This document shows positions 32,877 through 44,854 of a stretch of DNA of 64,000 bases, one piece after another (positions within the stretch are counted from its first letter, which is position 1; every line of letters starts with the position of its first letter). A program made the position numbers and the translations under genes. The DNA is from Chaenocephalus aceratus. Its lineage: Eukaryota; Chordata; Actinopteri; Perciformes; Channichthyidae. Below the pieces are notes generated by a model. It saw only the letters and a program-made list of their open reading frames with translations, did no database searches and had not been told where the DNA came from. The stretch covers positions 12,608,894 to 12,672,893 of the forward strand of contig CM043800.1 of NCBI GenBank assembly GCA_023974075.1, given 5' to 3'.

Positions 32877-35786
32877 TCATCGAGAGATCAGAGAGCAGAT
32901 ATAAAAAGGTATTTTACCCAACATGGCTTTATAAATGAACACGTACCAATGACTGAGCCTCCGTACAGTTAGTGAAGGCAGACCTGCCTTTGCATACAGG
33001 GTACAGTGATGAGTAAGTGCTTTACAGTTAGTAACAAATCTCAGAGCACTGTGATACGCAGCATCTAACTTTTCCAGGCAATGGGCAGGTGCATTCATAT
33101 ATATCAAATCACCATAGTCCAGCACAGGTAAAAAGGTCACAGTGACTAGCCTTTTCCTGGCTTCAAATGAGAAACAGGACTTGTTTCTGTAGAAGAAACC
33201 TAGCCTAACCCTCAGCTTTTTAAGCAGATTAGTGACCTGAAGTTTAAAAGTAAGACAATCATCAAGCCAGATACCAAGGTATTTGTAACAGGCAACAACT
33301 TCAAGTTTTGTTCCTTGCGTAGTTACAATATCAAAAACAGGCTCTGGTGTCTTTTTTGCTTTTGAAAAGAGCATTACCTTGGTTTTATCCACATTTAAAA
33401 GAAGCTTTAATTCAGAGAGCTGAGTCTGAATAATGTTAAAAACAGCCTGTAATTTAACAACAGCCTCTTTAATGGAGGGACCTGCACAATACATCACAGT
33501 ATCATCCGCATAAAAATGTAAAGTAGCTTCATCCACATTATCACCTACGCTGTTAATATATATGGAGAATAAAAGTGGTCCTAAAACAGAACCTTGAGGA
33601 ACACCATTAGAAATGTTTAACCACTCAGAAGACAGCCCATCAAAATGAACACATTGGGACCTTTCAGAGAGGTAGTTCACAAACCACCCACTGCAAGGCT
33701 GGATAGGCCAATACTGGTTAGCCTCTGCTTTAAGATGAGATGATCAACGGTGTCAAAAGCTTTGGAAAGGTCAATAAACAGAGCTGCACAACTCTGCTTA
33801 TTATCTAAAATACTAGTAATGTCATTCACCACTTTCATTGTGGCAGTGATGGTGCTGTGTTTCTTTCTGAATCCTGACTGATGCTTAGACAGGATATCAT
33901 TTGTACATAAAAACTTCTTTACCTGTTCACTCACAAGTCGTTCGAGCACCTTAGCCAGAACTGAACATTTAGAGATTGGCCTATAGTTATTTAAAATAGT
34001 TGCCTCCCCTCCTTTCAGTAAAGGCAAGACATAAGCAGACTTCCATACTTTTGGAATTGTATTTGTGCTGAGGGAGAGGTTAAAAAGAGAAGTAAGAGGT
34101 GGAGCAATAAAGTCTGCAGCTATCTTTAAAAAGAAAGGTTCTAAGTTGTCCGGGCCAGCCGGTTTCCTAGGATCTAGCTTAGATAAGGCTTCATGAACAA
34201 CATTGACAGTAAAAGGAGTAAAACTGAAAGGGTTTTCCAGACCACGTTGTTCAGAGTCACGGATTGGGGTGTTTACAGAAGCAGAGTTAGTCACAGAATC
34301 AAACATTGAACCGCAGGACACACATTTCTCATTAAAGCAATTTAGCATAGTGGCCCTGTCCGATATAGTGCCAGATGCTGTGGTAAGGCACGGAGGTAGC
34401 TCATTACGGATCTCACCGGTGGATATCGATTGTATTGCTTTCCAAAATTTCCTAGGATTATTTAGGTTTTCTGTGGTAACTGACAAATAGTACTTCGACT
34501 TTGCACTTTTGACATTTGAAGTGAAGCTATTCCTTAGCTGCCTAAAACGCAGCCATTCTACCTCTGAGCCTGATTTCCTAGCCTTTGCCCAGGCCTTGTT
34601 TCTCTCACGAAGGAGACTAGACAGCTCAGCAGAAAACCAAGGATTGTCTCGTCCCTTTACTCTAAATGTACGCAGGGGTGCATGTCTATCAATGATCTCC
34701 ATAATACCAAGATAAAAATAAGGCCATGTGGTTTCCACATCAGCACACAGATCGATTTTACCCCAATCAAAATCAAACAGATCATGCACAAAACCCTGCT
34801 CCACACAATGTTTTATGTCTCTCTTGATGATAATGCAAGGTTTAACCTTTTGGACCTTAGTGTCCCTAATTGTGGCTACAACACAGTGATCGCTCAGATC
34901 ATTTGCAAATACTCCCACAGATTAATATTTATGGGGAACATTAGTTAAAATTAGATCAATTAGGGAGTATTTATTAGGGGACTTAATATTTGGGCGAGTA
35001 GGACTGTCCACAATCTGAGTAACATTCAATGAGATACAAAGGTTTTTAAAATCCTCTGACACTGCAGTTAACCAGTCCCAGTTAAAATCTCCAAGCAGCA
35101 CTATTTCCTTGTAGTCTAGTTGTGATAAAAGATTTGCTAGTGAAGACAAGGAGTCTTTGACAGCTGAGGGGGGTCTGTAACAACTCACCACCATGACCTG
35201 TTGACCCTTTGCCACTTCTATATTTAAGGCTAAAAATTCAAATTGCTTACTGATCGATTTGGAAACTAATGTGGTTACACTGAACTTATTCTTAACATAA
35301 ATGGCAACGCCACCACCTTTATTAGGCCGGTCGGTACGATACACATTAAAACCATTTAAGGCAATGTCAGAGGCCAAAATAGACGATCTGACTATTACTA
35401 CTGGGCGGACCAGGGTTAGGTTGTACATTTCCTGACAGTAATAACAACAAAAAAACCAGGCATCTTTTCCTCTTAAACGACACACATACATTGTCATCTA
35501 ATTTAGAAACACCGGAAAAGTCTGCGAGAGTGTGATTTGAGCTTAAGAACCAGTCCTGAAGAACCATCATCGCAGGAAAACAAAAAAGACAAACATATTT
35601 TGTCGAGCAGATTGACTGTGACAAGGCAACCGGTAATTGTTTGAGCTACACATCCGAACCTTTGCAGGGGATGCCCACTGCGGGTGGCAGAACAGACCTG
35701 AATCCAGTAGTCTTCTCAGAATGACTAGAGATCTTCTCATAGTCCAAAACAGTTAACAGGCACAGCAGAATCCCGATATGGGCCAT
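32877..35786 (-). pseudogene. L2-type LINE ORF2, copy 3
   Basis: The start MAHIG is at 35786. The leader ends in GNVQPNPGP. A deletion of about 150 bp near 35385 then removes the endonuclease N-terminus (the FIHLNVRSLLG and SETW motifs present in copies 1 and 2). GDFNWDW and LSDHCVV remain, and the reverse transcriptase keeps LNNYRPIS, PQGSVLGPLLF and YADD. A 1-bp deletion near 33690 shifts the frame at the same Trp codon that is a stop in copy 2. A CGA-to-TGA stop at 32877 (a CpG transition relative to copy 1) cuts the C-terminus. The copy is inactive. Confidence 0.85.
35406..35432 (-). other. 2A-like motif, LINE copy 3
   Basis: Encodes GNVQPNPGP, unchanged although the adjoining endonuclease start is deleted. 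Confidence 0.6.
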
Positions 35787-36118
35787 TTTCCCAGACCAGC
35801 ACACAGTATCCGCGATGTTCCTGGAGCAAAATCAGCACAGCAGCAAAGGACAGGCGAAAACAGCAGCGTGGATGCGCTCCGGTCCCTCCGTGGTATCCCC
35901 GAGGTGAAAGCAGGCCTCTGCAACAGCAGAACCAGGACGGGTGGAAAGCAGGCCCCAGCGGTGGTAAAATCCTCCTGCGTACAGCAGCACACGCCCGGTG
36001 GAAGCAGGCCAAGCCCGAAGCGTGGATCCACTCCGTCTCTCCGCGACGACTCCTCTCCAGTACAGCCTCTACAGGTGGGAGCAGGCCTCCGTAGATCGCA
36101 GATCGCAGGCAGCAAACA

Positions 36119-36190
36119 TGTGTGTGTTTCTCTCTCTCAGGTGTGCGTGTTTCTCTCTCTCAGGTGTGCGTGTTTCTCTCTCTCAGGTAT
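36119..36190. repeat. 23-bp tandem repeat at the LINE 5' end
   Basis: Three units of GTGTTTCTCTCTCTCAGGTGT type. Copy 1 has a single unit at about 10641-10665. The unit contains a pyrimidine tract plus CAG|GTGTG on the + strand, resembling a splice acceptor. Confidence 0.75.
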
Positions 36191-38299
36191 GTGTGTTTCG
36201 TAATCAGTGTAGTTAGCATTAGTCGTAACATTTTCAAAGGCTGTTGTAAAGGATATGTTAAATCTGAAGCTATACCTTTTTGGTTAATAGTGGTATTCAT
36301 TTAATAGTTTGTTTACACTTATTTTATTTCATAAACATTGATTTCCCTAGCTGTCATTGTGGGATGGCCTTGAGAATCTAAGCTGTACTTAAACTCCCAG
36401 CATCGCTGCAAAATACTCCTCAATTATTCATCATGAGGAGGCTATGATCAGACACTGAGAACCACCACACAGAGACTCTCTCTCACACACACATTCTGAT
36501 CTAGGCGGTAGAGATTTACTGTGGAAATGGTCAGTGGAGATGCACACAGCCTAAAGTATCTCAGCAGCACGATGTAGCTCGTACATTACAGGCTGTAGGG
36601 GGAATTATGTTATTCACCCACTCACTGTTCCTCATGTTTTCAGTACATGCTGTGTCAGGAGCAGAGAGAATATGACGCTTTGAAGGTATTAATCTTCTTC
36701 CACACTAATGCAATGGTTGTGCAGTTACTTCATAGATTATTACTAAGACTCTTGCCCTCGTAACACTTTTATATTAGAGCTATCAAACACATTTAACGGA
36801 AGCATTTGAGCTGAATAGTTTGGCATTTTAGCATATTGTTCTTTGAAGTTTTGGTCTGATGATCTTATTCGAGCAGTTTTATTGTATTTTGAATCATATT
36901 CATCAGGTATATTTGGATATGGGGTAAAAAATGTACAAATAAATATCACCATGAATCTTCCTCCGAGATTTACCTACATTAAGATATTCTTTCTTTTGTA
37001 CAACACATTAAATGGAACATACGGTGGCCCTGAAGTGCAAGTCAAAACAACATTTTACAAAACACTACAGCATTTCACAAAACACTTCAACATTTCATAA
37101 AACACAACGACATTTCAAAAAACACTACAGCAAAACACTACTCATAAAATGCTACAGCATCTCATAAAATGCTACAGCATCTCATAAAATGCTACAGCAT
37201 TTCACAAAATATTGTAGTAGTAGAAAATATACAAACGCAAATAAACACCATGTATATTTTGGATGTTTTCTTTCCACTTCTAAAATAAATTAGGTGCATG
37301 AAAAAAACAATGTTTTTGGCCCCCATCTATTCTGAAATCTATGCAGTTGAACCACAATTGATGATTATTTTGTCACTTTACCATAGATGAATCTCTATAG
37401 TGTTAAGTGGACAGACACTGCTATAAGTCCAGCTTCAGACGGCAATAAACTACTTTCCCACTAGATGGCACTTTCTCTTAAAGCTGCCGGATCCCTCCAA
37501 GTGTTCATCCTGAAGAGTCATCACAGCTTCTGGAAAGTCTAATTTCCTACAGCCGTCTCAAATAGCATAGGGTATTCCTTGTGCTTTGCCCTATTTCAAT
37601 GGACAAAAAAGTTTTATGCTCATTGAAAGACCATCAGACAGAATTGCTTTTTTCCCTCCATTTGTACAGATTTGACCTTTATGCCTTTCCCCATTACATG
37701 CTGCATCAGGGAAGGAATGTTAAACCTCACCATTAGTTTGCAATTCAGTAAATGAGCCGTAACGGAATGAGCCAGACAAAAGAAAGGAAAAGCATACAAT
37801 CACTTGTCACGACTGTCCATTGGCATCTTGTGTTGATATCCAGAAGGGGGAGCCAGGCCTGTTTCTATGCGTTTCCTTGCCTTATTTGACTGGTATTACA
37901 GCAACATTATGCATTATGTTAGAGCAGTATCCTGTCAGCCTCAGCATTGACTAACTGACAGTGAAGTGCTTCAGGCCTCCAGACTGGTTATGATCCTTAT
38001 GTGTTTGATTGCGTCTTTTCATTGCTACAACCCTTTTTAACAGCAATACAAATCACCATAGTGGTTCTGGACTTCATGCAGAAATACCACCCTTTTAATA
38101 GACTGCTTGGCAAAAGGCACAATTCCCAAGTATTTAAAATGGTTTCATAATTGACTGTCAAAAAATATCATGCATTCATTTTTATTTAAAATACTTTTTA
38201 ACAGGGGATTTTCTTTAGAAAACTCAAAGGAAATAACAATTACACAAATGTAAAAAAAAAAGAAGAATGAATTATATATAATGATAATAATTATAATTC
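36191..38299 (+). other. spectraplakin intron
   Basis: No exon seen. It includes a minisatellite at 37045-37215. Confidence 0.45.
37045..37215. repeat. minisatellite, ~20-bp degenerate unit
   Basis: Eight or so units alternating CATTTCACAAAACACTACAG and CATCTCATAAAATGCTACAG. The later units are almost identical, indicating recent expansion. Confidence 0.75.
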
Positions 38300-38536
38300 A
38301 TGGTGTTTATTTTTGCGCTTTTCCAAGTGCTCAAAGCGGTTTACATTACATTATATTACATATATTAGACATAATACATTGAATACTGTGGACAATACCC
38401 ACAGGAGCAATTTTGGGTGAAGCGTCTTCCCCGAGGAGACAACGACATGCTGACCAAAGTAGGGGTCAAGATGGGATTGAACCTTTGTTCCCCCTACTCC
38501 CCTGATCTTCACCTCCACTGCGCCACAGCTGCCCCA
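38300..38536 (-). mobile_element. tRNA-derived SINE with LINE-type tail
   Basis: On the minus strand it begins GGGGCAGCTGTGGCGCAGTG. It has a perfect A box (TGGCGCAGTGG, 38515-38525) and B box (GGTTCAATCCC, 38473-38483), the internal RNA polymerase III promoter of a tRNA. It ends in AATGTAAACCGCTTTGAGCA and GGAAAAGCGCAAA, a tail like that of the L2 element at 41629. It is a SINE and not a functional tRNA, because no cloverleaf continues after the B box. Confidence 0.75.
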
Positions 38537-40453
38537 ATACAGTATATGAAATGTATATATTACAAATAATGAATTAAAATAGCTAAGAGTCAGTTGGGGC
38601 ATTTCTGGAGGGACTAAAGCGCACAGCTGTATGGGAAATAAAATACAAATATGTAATAATACCTTAATTGAAAAAATAATAAAATAATATTATACAATTT
38701 ATTGTAAAATAACATGTATAATAAACATTTTATTATGAATTACATTTTATAATACGCTCCTTTACAATGCTCTTAATCATTGATTAACGTCTACTTTTCA
38801 CAATGGCTTGGATCCAGTGTATGTTAAAATACATCTAGTTAATAGCAAGGACAGAGTTACTAGAAAATACAAGGTAGTAAATAATTACATAGTTTCCCTT
38901 GACTTTCGGACCTAACTCCTCTGACAAAACAATTTCCATTCCATCTCAATCCAGCAGAGGATGAGTCCTTTGTTAGTTAAAGCCGGCCATAAAATCTCCC
39001 ATAATAACAGCCGTCACACTATGGTAGAGGTTTGTCTAGCAGTCTAGCTGTTGGCCAGTATGAGACTCCTGCCTGTGTTTGTGTATTGATATGTGTGTGT
39101 ACATGCTAGTGTGTGTTGCACAAGGTTGTTTTGTTTCCCCCACAGCTTTTTCGCCAACATCGCTTTCTTTCGACCAATTACAACCGACTGAACAACCCTA
39201 GACATTGCCACCGGTTAGCAGTTGTATGCCTCTCCCGAAACACTTGTGACTTATCAAATCCACAAAGGGTTAACACCGATGTAGTTTACAGTCTAACAGG
39301 TACAAGAAAAGAAACATACAGCACCTGTAAAGTAAAATTATCCCAATTATCTGCATGATCCTTATGTCAAGGTTAATACAATGTTAGCCCGTTAGCATTG
39401 TCTGTCATGTTTCATTTATCCCATGGGACCATTCACACGCAACATATGACACGAAATACTACTGTAGTACACATGAGACAAAAGGGCACATGCCTACATG
39501 TTACAGGTTTCACACAGTCGGACATGCACTCACACATCAGATCTTTTAATGTGGAAAGTTTGTGCGAGCAAGCTAAAGAATTCTAGCAAGTCTCGAGCCC
39601 CTGCGTGCACCTGTTGAGTATTGTTGAAAGAGATCTGGTGAACAAACCTGAGGCTTCACACACACACGAACACACACACGCTAACACATACTCTACTTCA
39701 CATCACAACATCACCAGCCCTTTAAAGTGGAGGCTTAACTAAATACACAGATGTCCGTAGCCAAATTTGGAAACTCTATTTTAGAGTGGACACCAAGCTA
39801 GAATTATCTAGGAAGTACTCGGCAGGAAATATAAGTATATCCTAAGTGTCACCACTATGTGTGTCAAGGAGATTTAGTGTCAGTGTGTGTGTTAATAGAG
39901 AGTGAGGTGCCAAACGTTTCGTTTTTATTAGGCAACAGTTAAGGACTGATGTCATTTGGACACCAGGAAGTATGAGTATGTCCTCATTTGAATACGTAAT
40001 GATGACACATCTCAGTATGTACTCAATGTAGACATTACACGTCATGTTCTGGTTACAGTATATGACAGAATGGTACTACTGGCTTCTCTTTATAGTTATG
40101 TGTAGTTTTATCCATCAGAAGGCAGTGATGTCACTTTCATGTGGTGCCTCTCCCTATTTCAATAGATGAATACACATTTAGCTGATGTCTATATGCCCCA
40201 TTTTTTTAATGGTGCCTATTTTCCACCCACTCTTTTTAATATGCTGGGAAGTCCCAGTTGTTCATTGTGGACATGCACTGTGTCTACATCATTTATCATT
40301 TATATTATAATGCTCTTAAATACTTCTTAGTATCCATTTTCAAATATTAGCTTTGTTTGGACACTGACTGCGGTTTCTTTATATAATAATTATACAAAAA
40401 CAATAACATTTATATGGGCAAGGTAGCTTATTTAGCATTAGCATTACATGTGA
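38537..40453 (+). other. spectraplakin intron, no exon seen
   Basis: AT-rich with scattered CA-rich stretches (39655-39690). No repeat ends were recognised. Confidence 0.4.
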
Positions 40454-40458
40454 GGCAT

Positions 40459-40767
40459 TGTGGCAGCGGGGTGTGGTTAGATCGCCGGCTGCTGGAGTGA
40501 AGGGAGTGGCTCGGCCAGAGGCCAGACAGCTGATCGGAATCAGGTGATCAGTGACTGAATAAAAGCTTGTGGTAACCTGGTTCTGGTCTGTCTTGCAGTA
40601 GGCGGGATCCTGGAAGGTCGCCAAAGGACCTGTGAAGGTTCCCACACGGGCAATGTTTTGCAACCCGTGTTGTTTACTTGGTTTCGGTGCTAATAAATGC
40701 CTGTGTTCAACCCAAACCCTGCTCTTTCCGTCCCTCTTTGAACCCTGTGTGAGCGGAGAGGCTCACA
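40459..40767 (+). mobile_element. solo LTR, 309 bp
   Basis: Starts TGTGGCAGCGGGG and ends GAGGCTCACA. A perfect 5-bp duplication GGCAT lies at 40454-40458 and 40768-40772. A TATA-like GAATAAAAGC near 40557 and AATAAA at 40693-40698 are spaced as in an LTR promoter and poly(A) signal on the + strand. Confidence 0.8.
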
Positions 40768-40772
40768 GGCAT

Positions 40773-41628
40773 ACATCTCACAATGAAGTTAGAATTCACA
40801 CTGAATGTGGCCATAACTCAATTGTATATTTTTTACGTATGGCCCTTTTCATCTTCAGTACTAAATAACTGCCATATTATTGTAATTCAATCGCAATATA
40901 GTAACGTGAGGAAAATATTGAACAAATAATATTTCAACCTCAAATTGTGTCAGTTCTTTTCTATTATGAAAACATGCTGGATTGCGTTCCTAACTGTGTC
41001 TCTGCTTGTTACATTTCCTGTTGTAGTGATTGTAGAGATATAGACACACACACTCTCACTTCTGCAGCAGCAGCGCAGAGTTTGGACGAGTGGACTTATC
41101 GCGTTTCCTCTCAGGAAAGAGTCCTGGCTGATGTCAGTTTCGGCCTTGGCCAGAGAACTGTCTGATTTCATTTTCACTTTTGTTCTACAGCAGACTCCTA
41201 TGCAAACTAGCATGGAAATTGTGCAGGGTGATAAAGTCTTTACTTTTCTCATCATTGTTATGAGGAGGCTGTTTTTAGATTCCAACATGGTGTAGCTAAG
41301 CCATCTTCCATAACAGTGTATGATTGTTGACACGATCCTGTCTCATACATCACTGTTATTCATTATTTTTATTGCCACAAATTAGATTTTAAATTAATTA
41401 AAGCACCCTGCATGTTAGTCATGTAACAGTCAAGCAGCTAAATGTCATTACAATGACCGGTGAAGGCTTGCTATGTAGCGGATAGGAATTTGGTTTATTT
41501 ACCCATAATTGATGTTGTCTGGACTGTCATCAGCTTGGGTGGTCAGGGCATGTGTTGAATATGAAGTGGTTACCCCAACAGTTAATGTTCCCACTGGATG
41601 TCAAGGGCATATCAGCACTTTGAATGTA
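40773..41628 (+). other. spectraplakin intron, no exon seen
   Basis: Nothing recognised. Confidence 0.4.
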
Positions 41629-42950
41629 TTAATAATAATAATATATTTTATTTCTATAGCGCTTTTCTTGAATCAAAAGACGCTTTACATTTGGGAGGGA
41701 GGGTAGACAAACAAAACAAAAACAAAGACAAAGCCAAAAAGAAACAAAACAAAACAGAAAAGCAGTCAGGAGGAAGTTGATTGAGAGGGGGGGGGGGGCT
41801 TATGGATACAGAGTTGAAGAGGTGGGTTTTGAGGCAGGACTGGAACCGGGTGAGGGACTCAGACTCATGGAAGTATTGGGGGAGGGAGTTCCAGAGCTAT
41901 GGGGCTGCCACAGAGAAGGCTCTGTCCCCAAAGCTCCGGAGTTTGGCCTTGGGGATGGAAAGCAAACCGGCAGAGGTGGATCTGAGGGACCGGGGTGGTT
42001 GGTAGAGGATGAGGAGGTCAGTGAGGTAGGGGGGGGGCCAGATGGTGGAGGGCTTTGAAAGTGAGGACCAGGAGTTTGTAGTGGATGCGGTGTGAAACGG
42101 GGAGCCAGTGGAGTTCTTTGAGGACCGGGGTGATGTGATGCCATGATTTGGTGTGGGTGAGGAGTCTGGCGGCTGCGTTCTGGACACGCTGGAGTCTATT
42201 GAGGGATGTAGTGCTGATGCCGTAGAGGAGTGAGTTCCAATAGTCAAGGCGGGAGGAGATGAAGGCGTGAATGAGTCGCTCAGCTGCAGGGCGGTTGAGA
42301 GAGGGACGGAGTTTGGCAATATTGCGGAGGTGGAAAAATGAGGTTTTTACAACTTGACGGATGTGGGGCTCGAGGGTGGGGTCAAATATAACACCAAGGT
42401 TGCGTGCCTGGGTGGAGGGGGAAACAGGGGTGCCATCAATGGTGACTGTCAGGTTGGGAGTTTTGCTGAGGGTGGATTTTGAGCCGATGAGGAGGAGTTC
42501 AGTTTTATTGCTGTTGAGTTTGAGGAAGTTGTGTTGCATCCAGGATTTTATTGCAGTCACACAGGATTCGATGTGGGTGAGGGGGGGGTTGTTGGGGGAT
42601 TTGGTGCTGAGGTAAATCTGGGTGTCGTCGGCGTAACAGTGAAAGTCCAGGTTGTATTGGCGGAGAATCTGACCAAGGGGGAGGATGTAGATGATGAAGA
42701 GGAGGGGGCCGAGTACTGAACCTTGGGGAACACCTTGGGTGACTGAAGCTGTGGCAGAGGAGTGGTTGTTGAGGGAGATGAAGTGGGATCTGTCGGAGAG
42801 GTAGGACTGGAGCCAACTGAGTGCAGTACCTTCAATACCGATGTCCTGGAGTCGGGTAAGCAGGATGGTGTGGCTCACGAGGAGGTCATTGAGGACTTTG
42901 ATGAGGGCCGTTTCTGTGCTGTGGTGGGGACGAAAACCAGACTGAAGGGG
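41629..42950 (-). mobile_element. 5'-truncated L2-type LINE (second family)
   Basis: The 3' end is (AAT)n followed by TTATTTCTATAGCGCTTTTC. The 5' truncation falls inside the reverse transcriptase, where LINE sequence begins at LQSGFRPHHSTETALI. It differs from copies 1-3 in both protein and tail, so it is another L2 lineage. Confidence 0.85.
41800..42945 (-). pseudogene. L2-type reverse transcriptase C-terminal part
   Basis: Reads SGFRPHHSTETALIKVLNDL, GVPQGSVLGPLLFIIYIL and CYADDTQIYLS (catalytic aspartates present), then the thumb and the C-terminal region. A frameshift in a G run near 42030 moves the frame from ALHHLAPPL to APPYLTDLLILY. A later shift reaches KLWNSLPQYFHESESL and the end of the protein. 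The fragment lacks the endonuclease and the first reverse transcriptase motifs, so it is non-functional. Confidence 0.8.
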
Positions 42951-44609
42951 TATTAATCGCGCTGCAGGCATAAACTTTCTCTGTGAATGGCCTTAAACAC
43001 AGCAGTTAAACCAGCTGGAGTGTGTTCCTGCGGAACACACAGGGTGGACATCTTGTTATGAGATAAGCAACTGGCTGCTTTGTTTTCAAATGTGCTCAAC
43101 AGAAGGCATTATAGAACAATAACCCATAAAGCCTTAGTGTGTTGGATTTGCTAAGGAATGACTGTGTATTTTAACGTAATTGAATGGCACTTATGAAGGT
43201 TCTGAAGCAACCATGGTGATATTGGTTTGACAGAAACAATGTGGTGTTGCCTAAAGGGCATTTACACTCATTACAGCATACCACAACCTCTGTCCTTAGT
43301 ACAACCCTAAGGATAGCTAATACTCAGGTTTCTCATAGACACTACACACAGCTAGAGGGCAAAATCAACTAATTGCCACAATGTCATGTTGGCTTTTACG
43401 TAATTGATCTTTTCGCTTGTTAGACATAAAGTAAATTGCTGGAAACTCGTTAAATTAAAGTTTAGATCTTTAATTGTCTCTAGATCTACATTTTGACATG
43501 ATAGCTCATCTTAAATGTCCACCGAATCATAAGCAACATTTCAATATGCATTTGTAGAGCTGTACAGGAACTGAGGAATGAATGGTCATAATCCGTTTAT
43601 GGGCAGCATACTGTAGCCCCATCTGAGAAGTAGTGGGCATGCACTTTCAAAAAGTACTTGTTAGGTGATCAGATGAAGCACCTGTCAATCAAACTCTAGC
43701 CTAAGCTAGTCGGGAGAAGAGCCAAACAACATTTTTAAACAAAAAAGCCTGCTGTTATTTACCCTTCTTTAATGAGTAAATACACTCCAGTTCCGTAACT
43801 ACTATCTCAGCATCGAAGCTTACCTCTCACCAGTACATTTTGAATTCCAGTTGCATCTCCGCAAGATCTCATCAGAGTCTAGCTTCTATGAAAGATTACA
43901 AATACAGAAGTTCCCAAACAAGTAATGATGGCTTGACAAACAAGTTTCCTTATGTATAATAAATGCCCGCCTACAGTACACAAGTTAAGAGATCAAAAGC
44001 CAACCCATTCTGGGAAAGAGTAACTTTAACATGTACTTTAGGTATCAGATGCACCACATATGGCATATTACACAGTTTTATTAGTGCAAAATCTAATGGA
44101 AATTACTGCTGTTCTGGCAATATTTTAGTCACAAGATATTGTGGCGATACAGGATTGGAGAAGTTTTATTTATATGCCTCTCAGTATTCATACCTTCCTG
44201 ACAGTTGGCAAACTGATCAGCAAATAATTGATCTTGAGCGTCTGCAATGCTTGTAATGGCTATTTCCATTAGTGATGCTTAAATGCAGTCATTGAACTTG
44301 ATTAAATACTTTTATATACAAATGTATATTTAAATAGATGTGCAAGACATTCCCATATTGGTTATTTACCAGAGTTACACACAGGAGAATATAATCTGTA
44401 ATGTTCGTCTGACAGTAAAAGAAGGGTGTCTGTGCTTTACTACAATCCGCGTGCCATCCATCACAGTCTAATTCAGTTGTAGTGTTTCCAGAGAGCATTG
44501 ATGCTGCCTCTTTGCTCTCCGTGCTGCTGTGTTTGTGCTTGGCAAGCAGCGAGGGCTATGAGCGTGGTGCGGTCTGCTGTTCCTGTCTGTGTGTCTTTAA
44601 GAGGAGGGG
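42951..44609 (+). other. spectraplakin intron upstream of the second promoter
   Basis: No exon or repeat end recognised. Confidence 0.4.
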
Positions 44610-44854
44610 CCTGACATTTATATTAGTATTTCTGAGCAAGGCTATGGAGGGGAGGAGAGGGGGACGTTGATCTGTGGAATGAAGTTGGGAGCTGTGGAGG
44701 GTTCACTCACAGCTGAGCGAGAGCAGACAGAGGACAGCGCAGGCTGCCTCACACACATCCAAAAACTGCACCGAATCAAAGAGCTGACCTAGAAGGAAGA
44801 GGAAGAAGAAGCTGTGAGGAGGAAGAGGAGGAGGAGAAGAAGAAGAGCCCAAGC
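44610..44854 (+). promoter_or_regulatory. alternative promoter and 5' UTR of the short-head isoform
   Basis: An ATTTATATTAG TATA-like motif lies near 44617. The stretch of about 200 bp before the ATG is purine-rich, with GGAGGGGAGGAGAGGGGG at 44646 and GAAGAGGAAGAAGAAG-type sequence just upstream of the start. No acceptor precedes the coding start, consistent with a true first exon. The transcription start is not proven. Confidence 0.5.

Larger units (their letters stand above)
32493..36190 (-). mobile_element. L2/CR1-group LINE, copy 3, antisense in the spectraplakin intron
   Basis: Nearly identical to copy 1 in its 3' end and 5' UTR units, so the two belong to one subfamily. The 5' end holds three tandem 23-bp units (36119-36190). 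It is oriented opposite to host transcription. Confidence 0.85.

Noticed and set aside
36119..36190. CRISPR-like short direct repeats
   Set aside because: The units are directly adjacent without spacers, and this is an animal genome.
38473..38525. A tRNA gene suggested by perfect A and B boxes
   Set aside because: The sequence continues into a LINE-type tail and no acceptor-stem pairing is apparent; it is a SINE.
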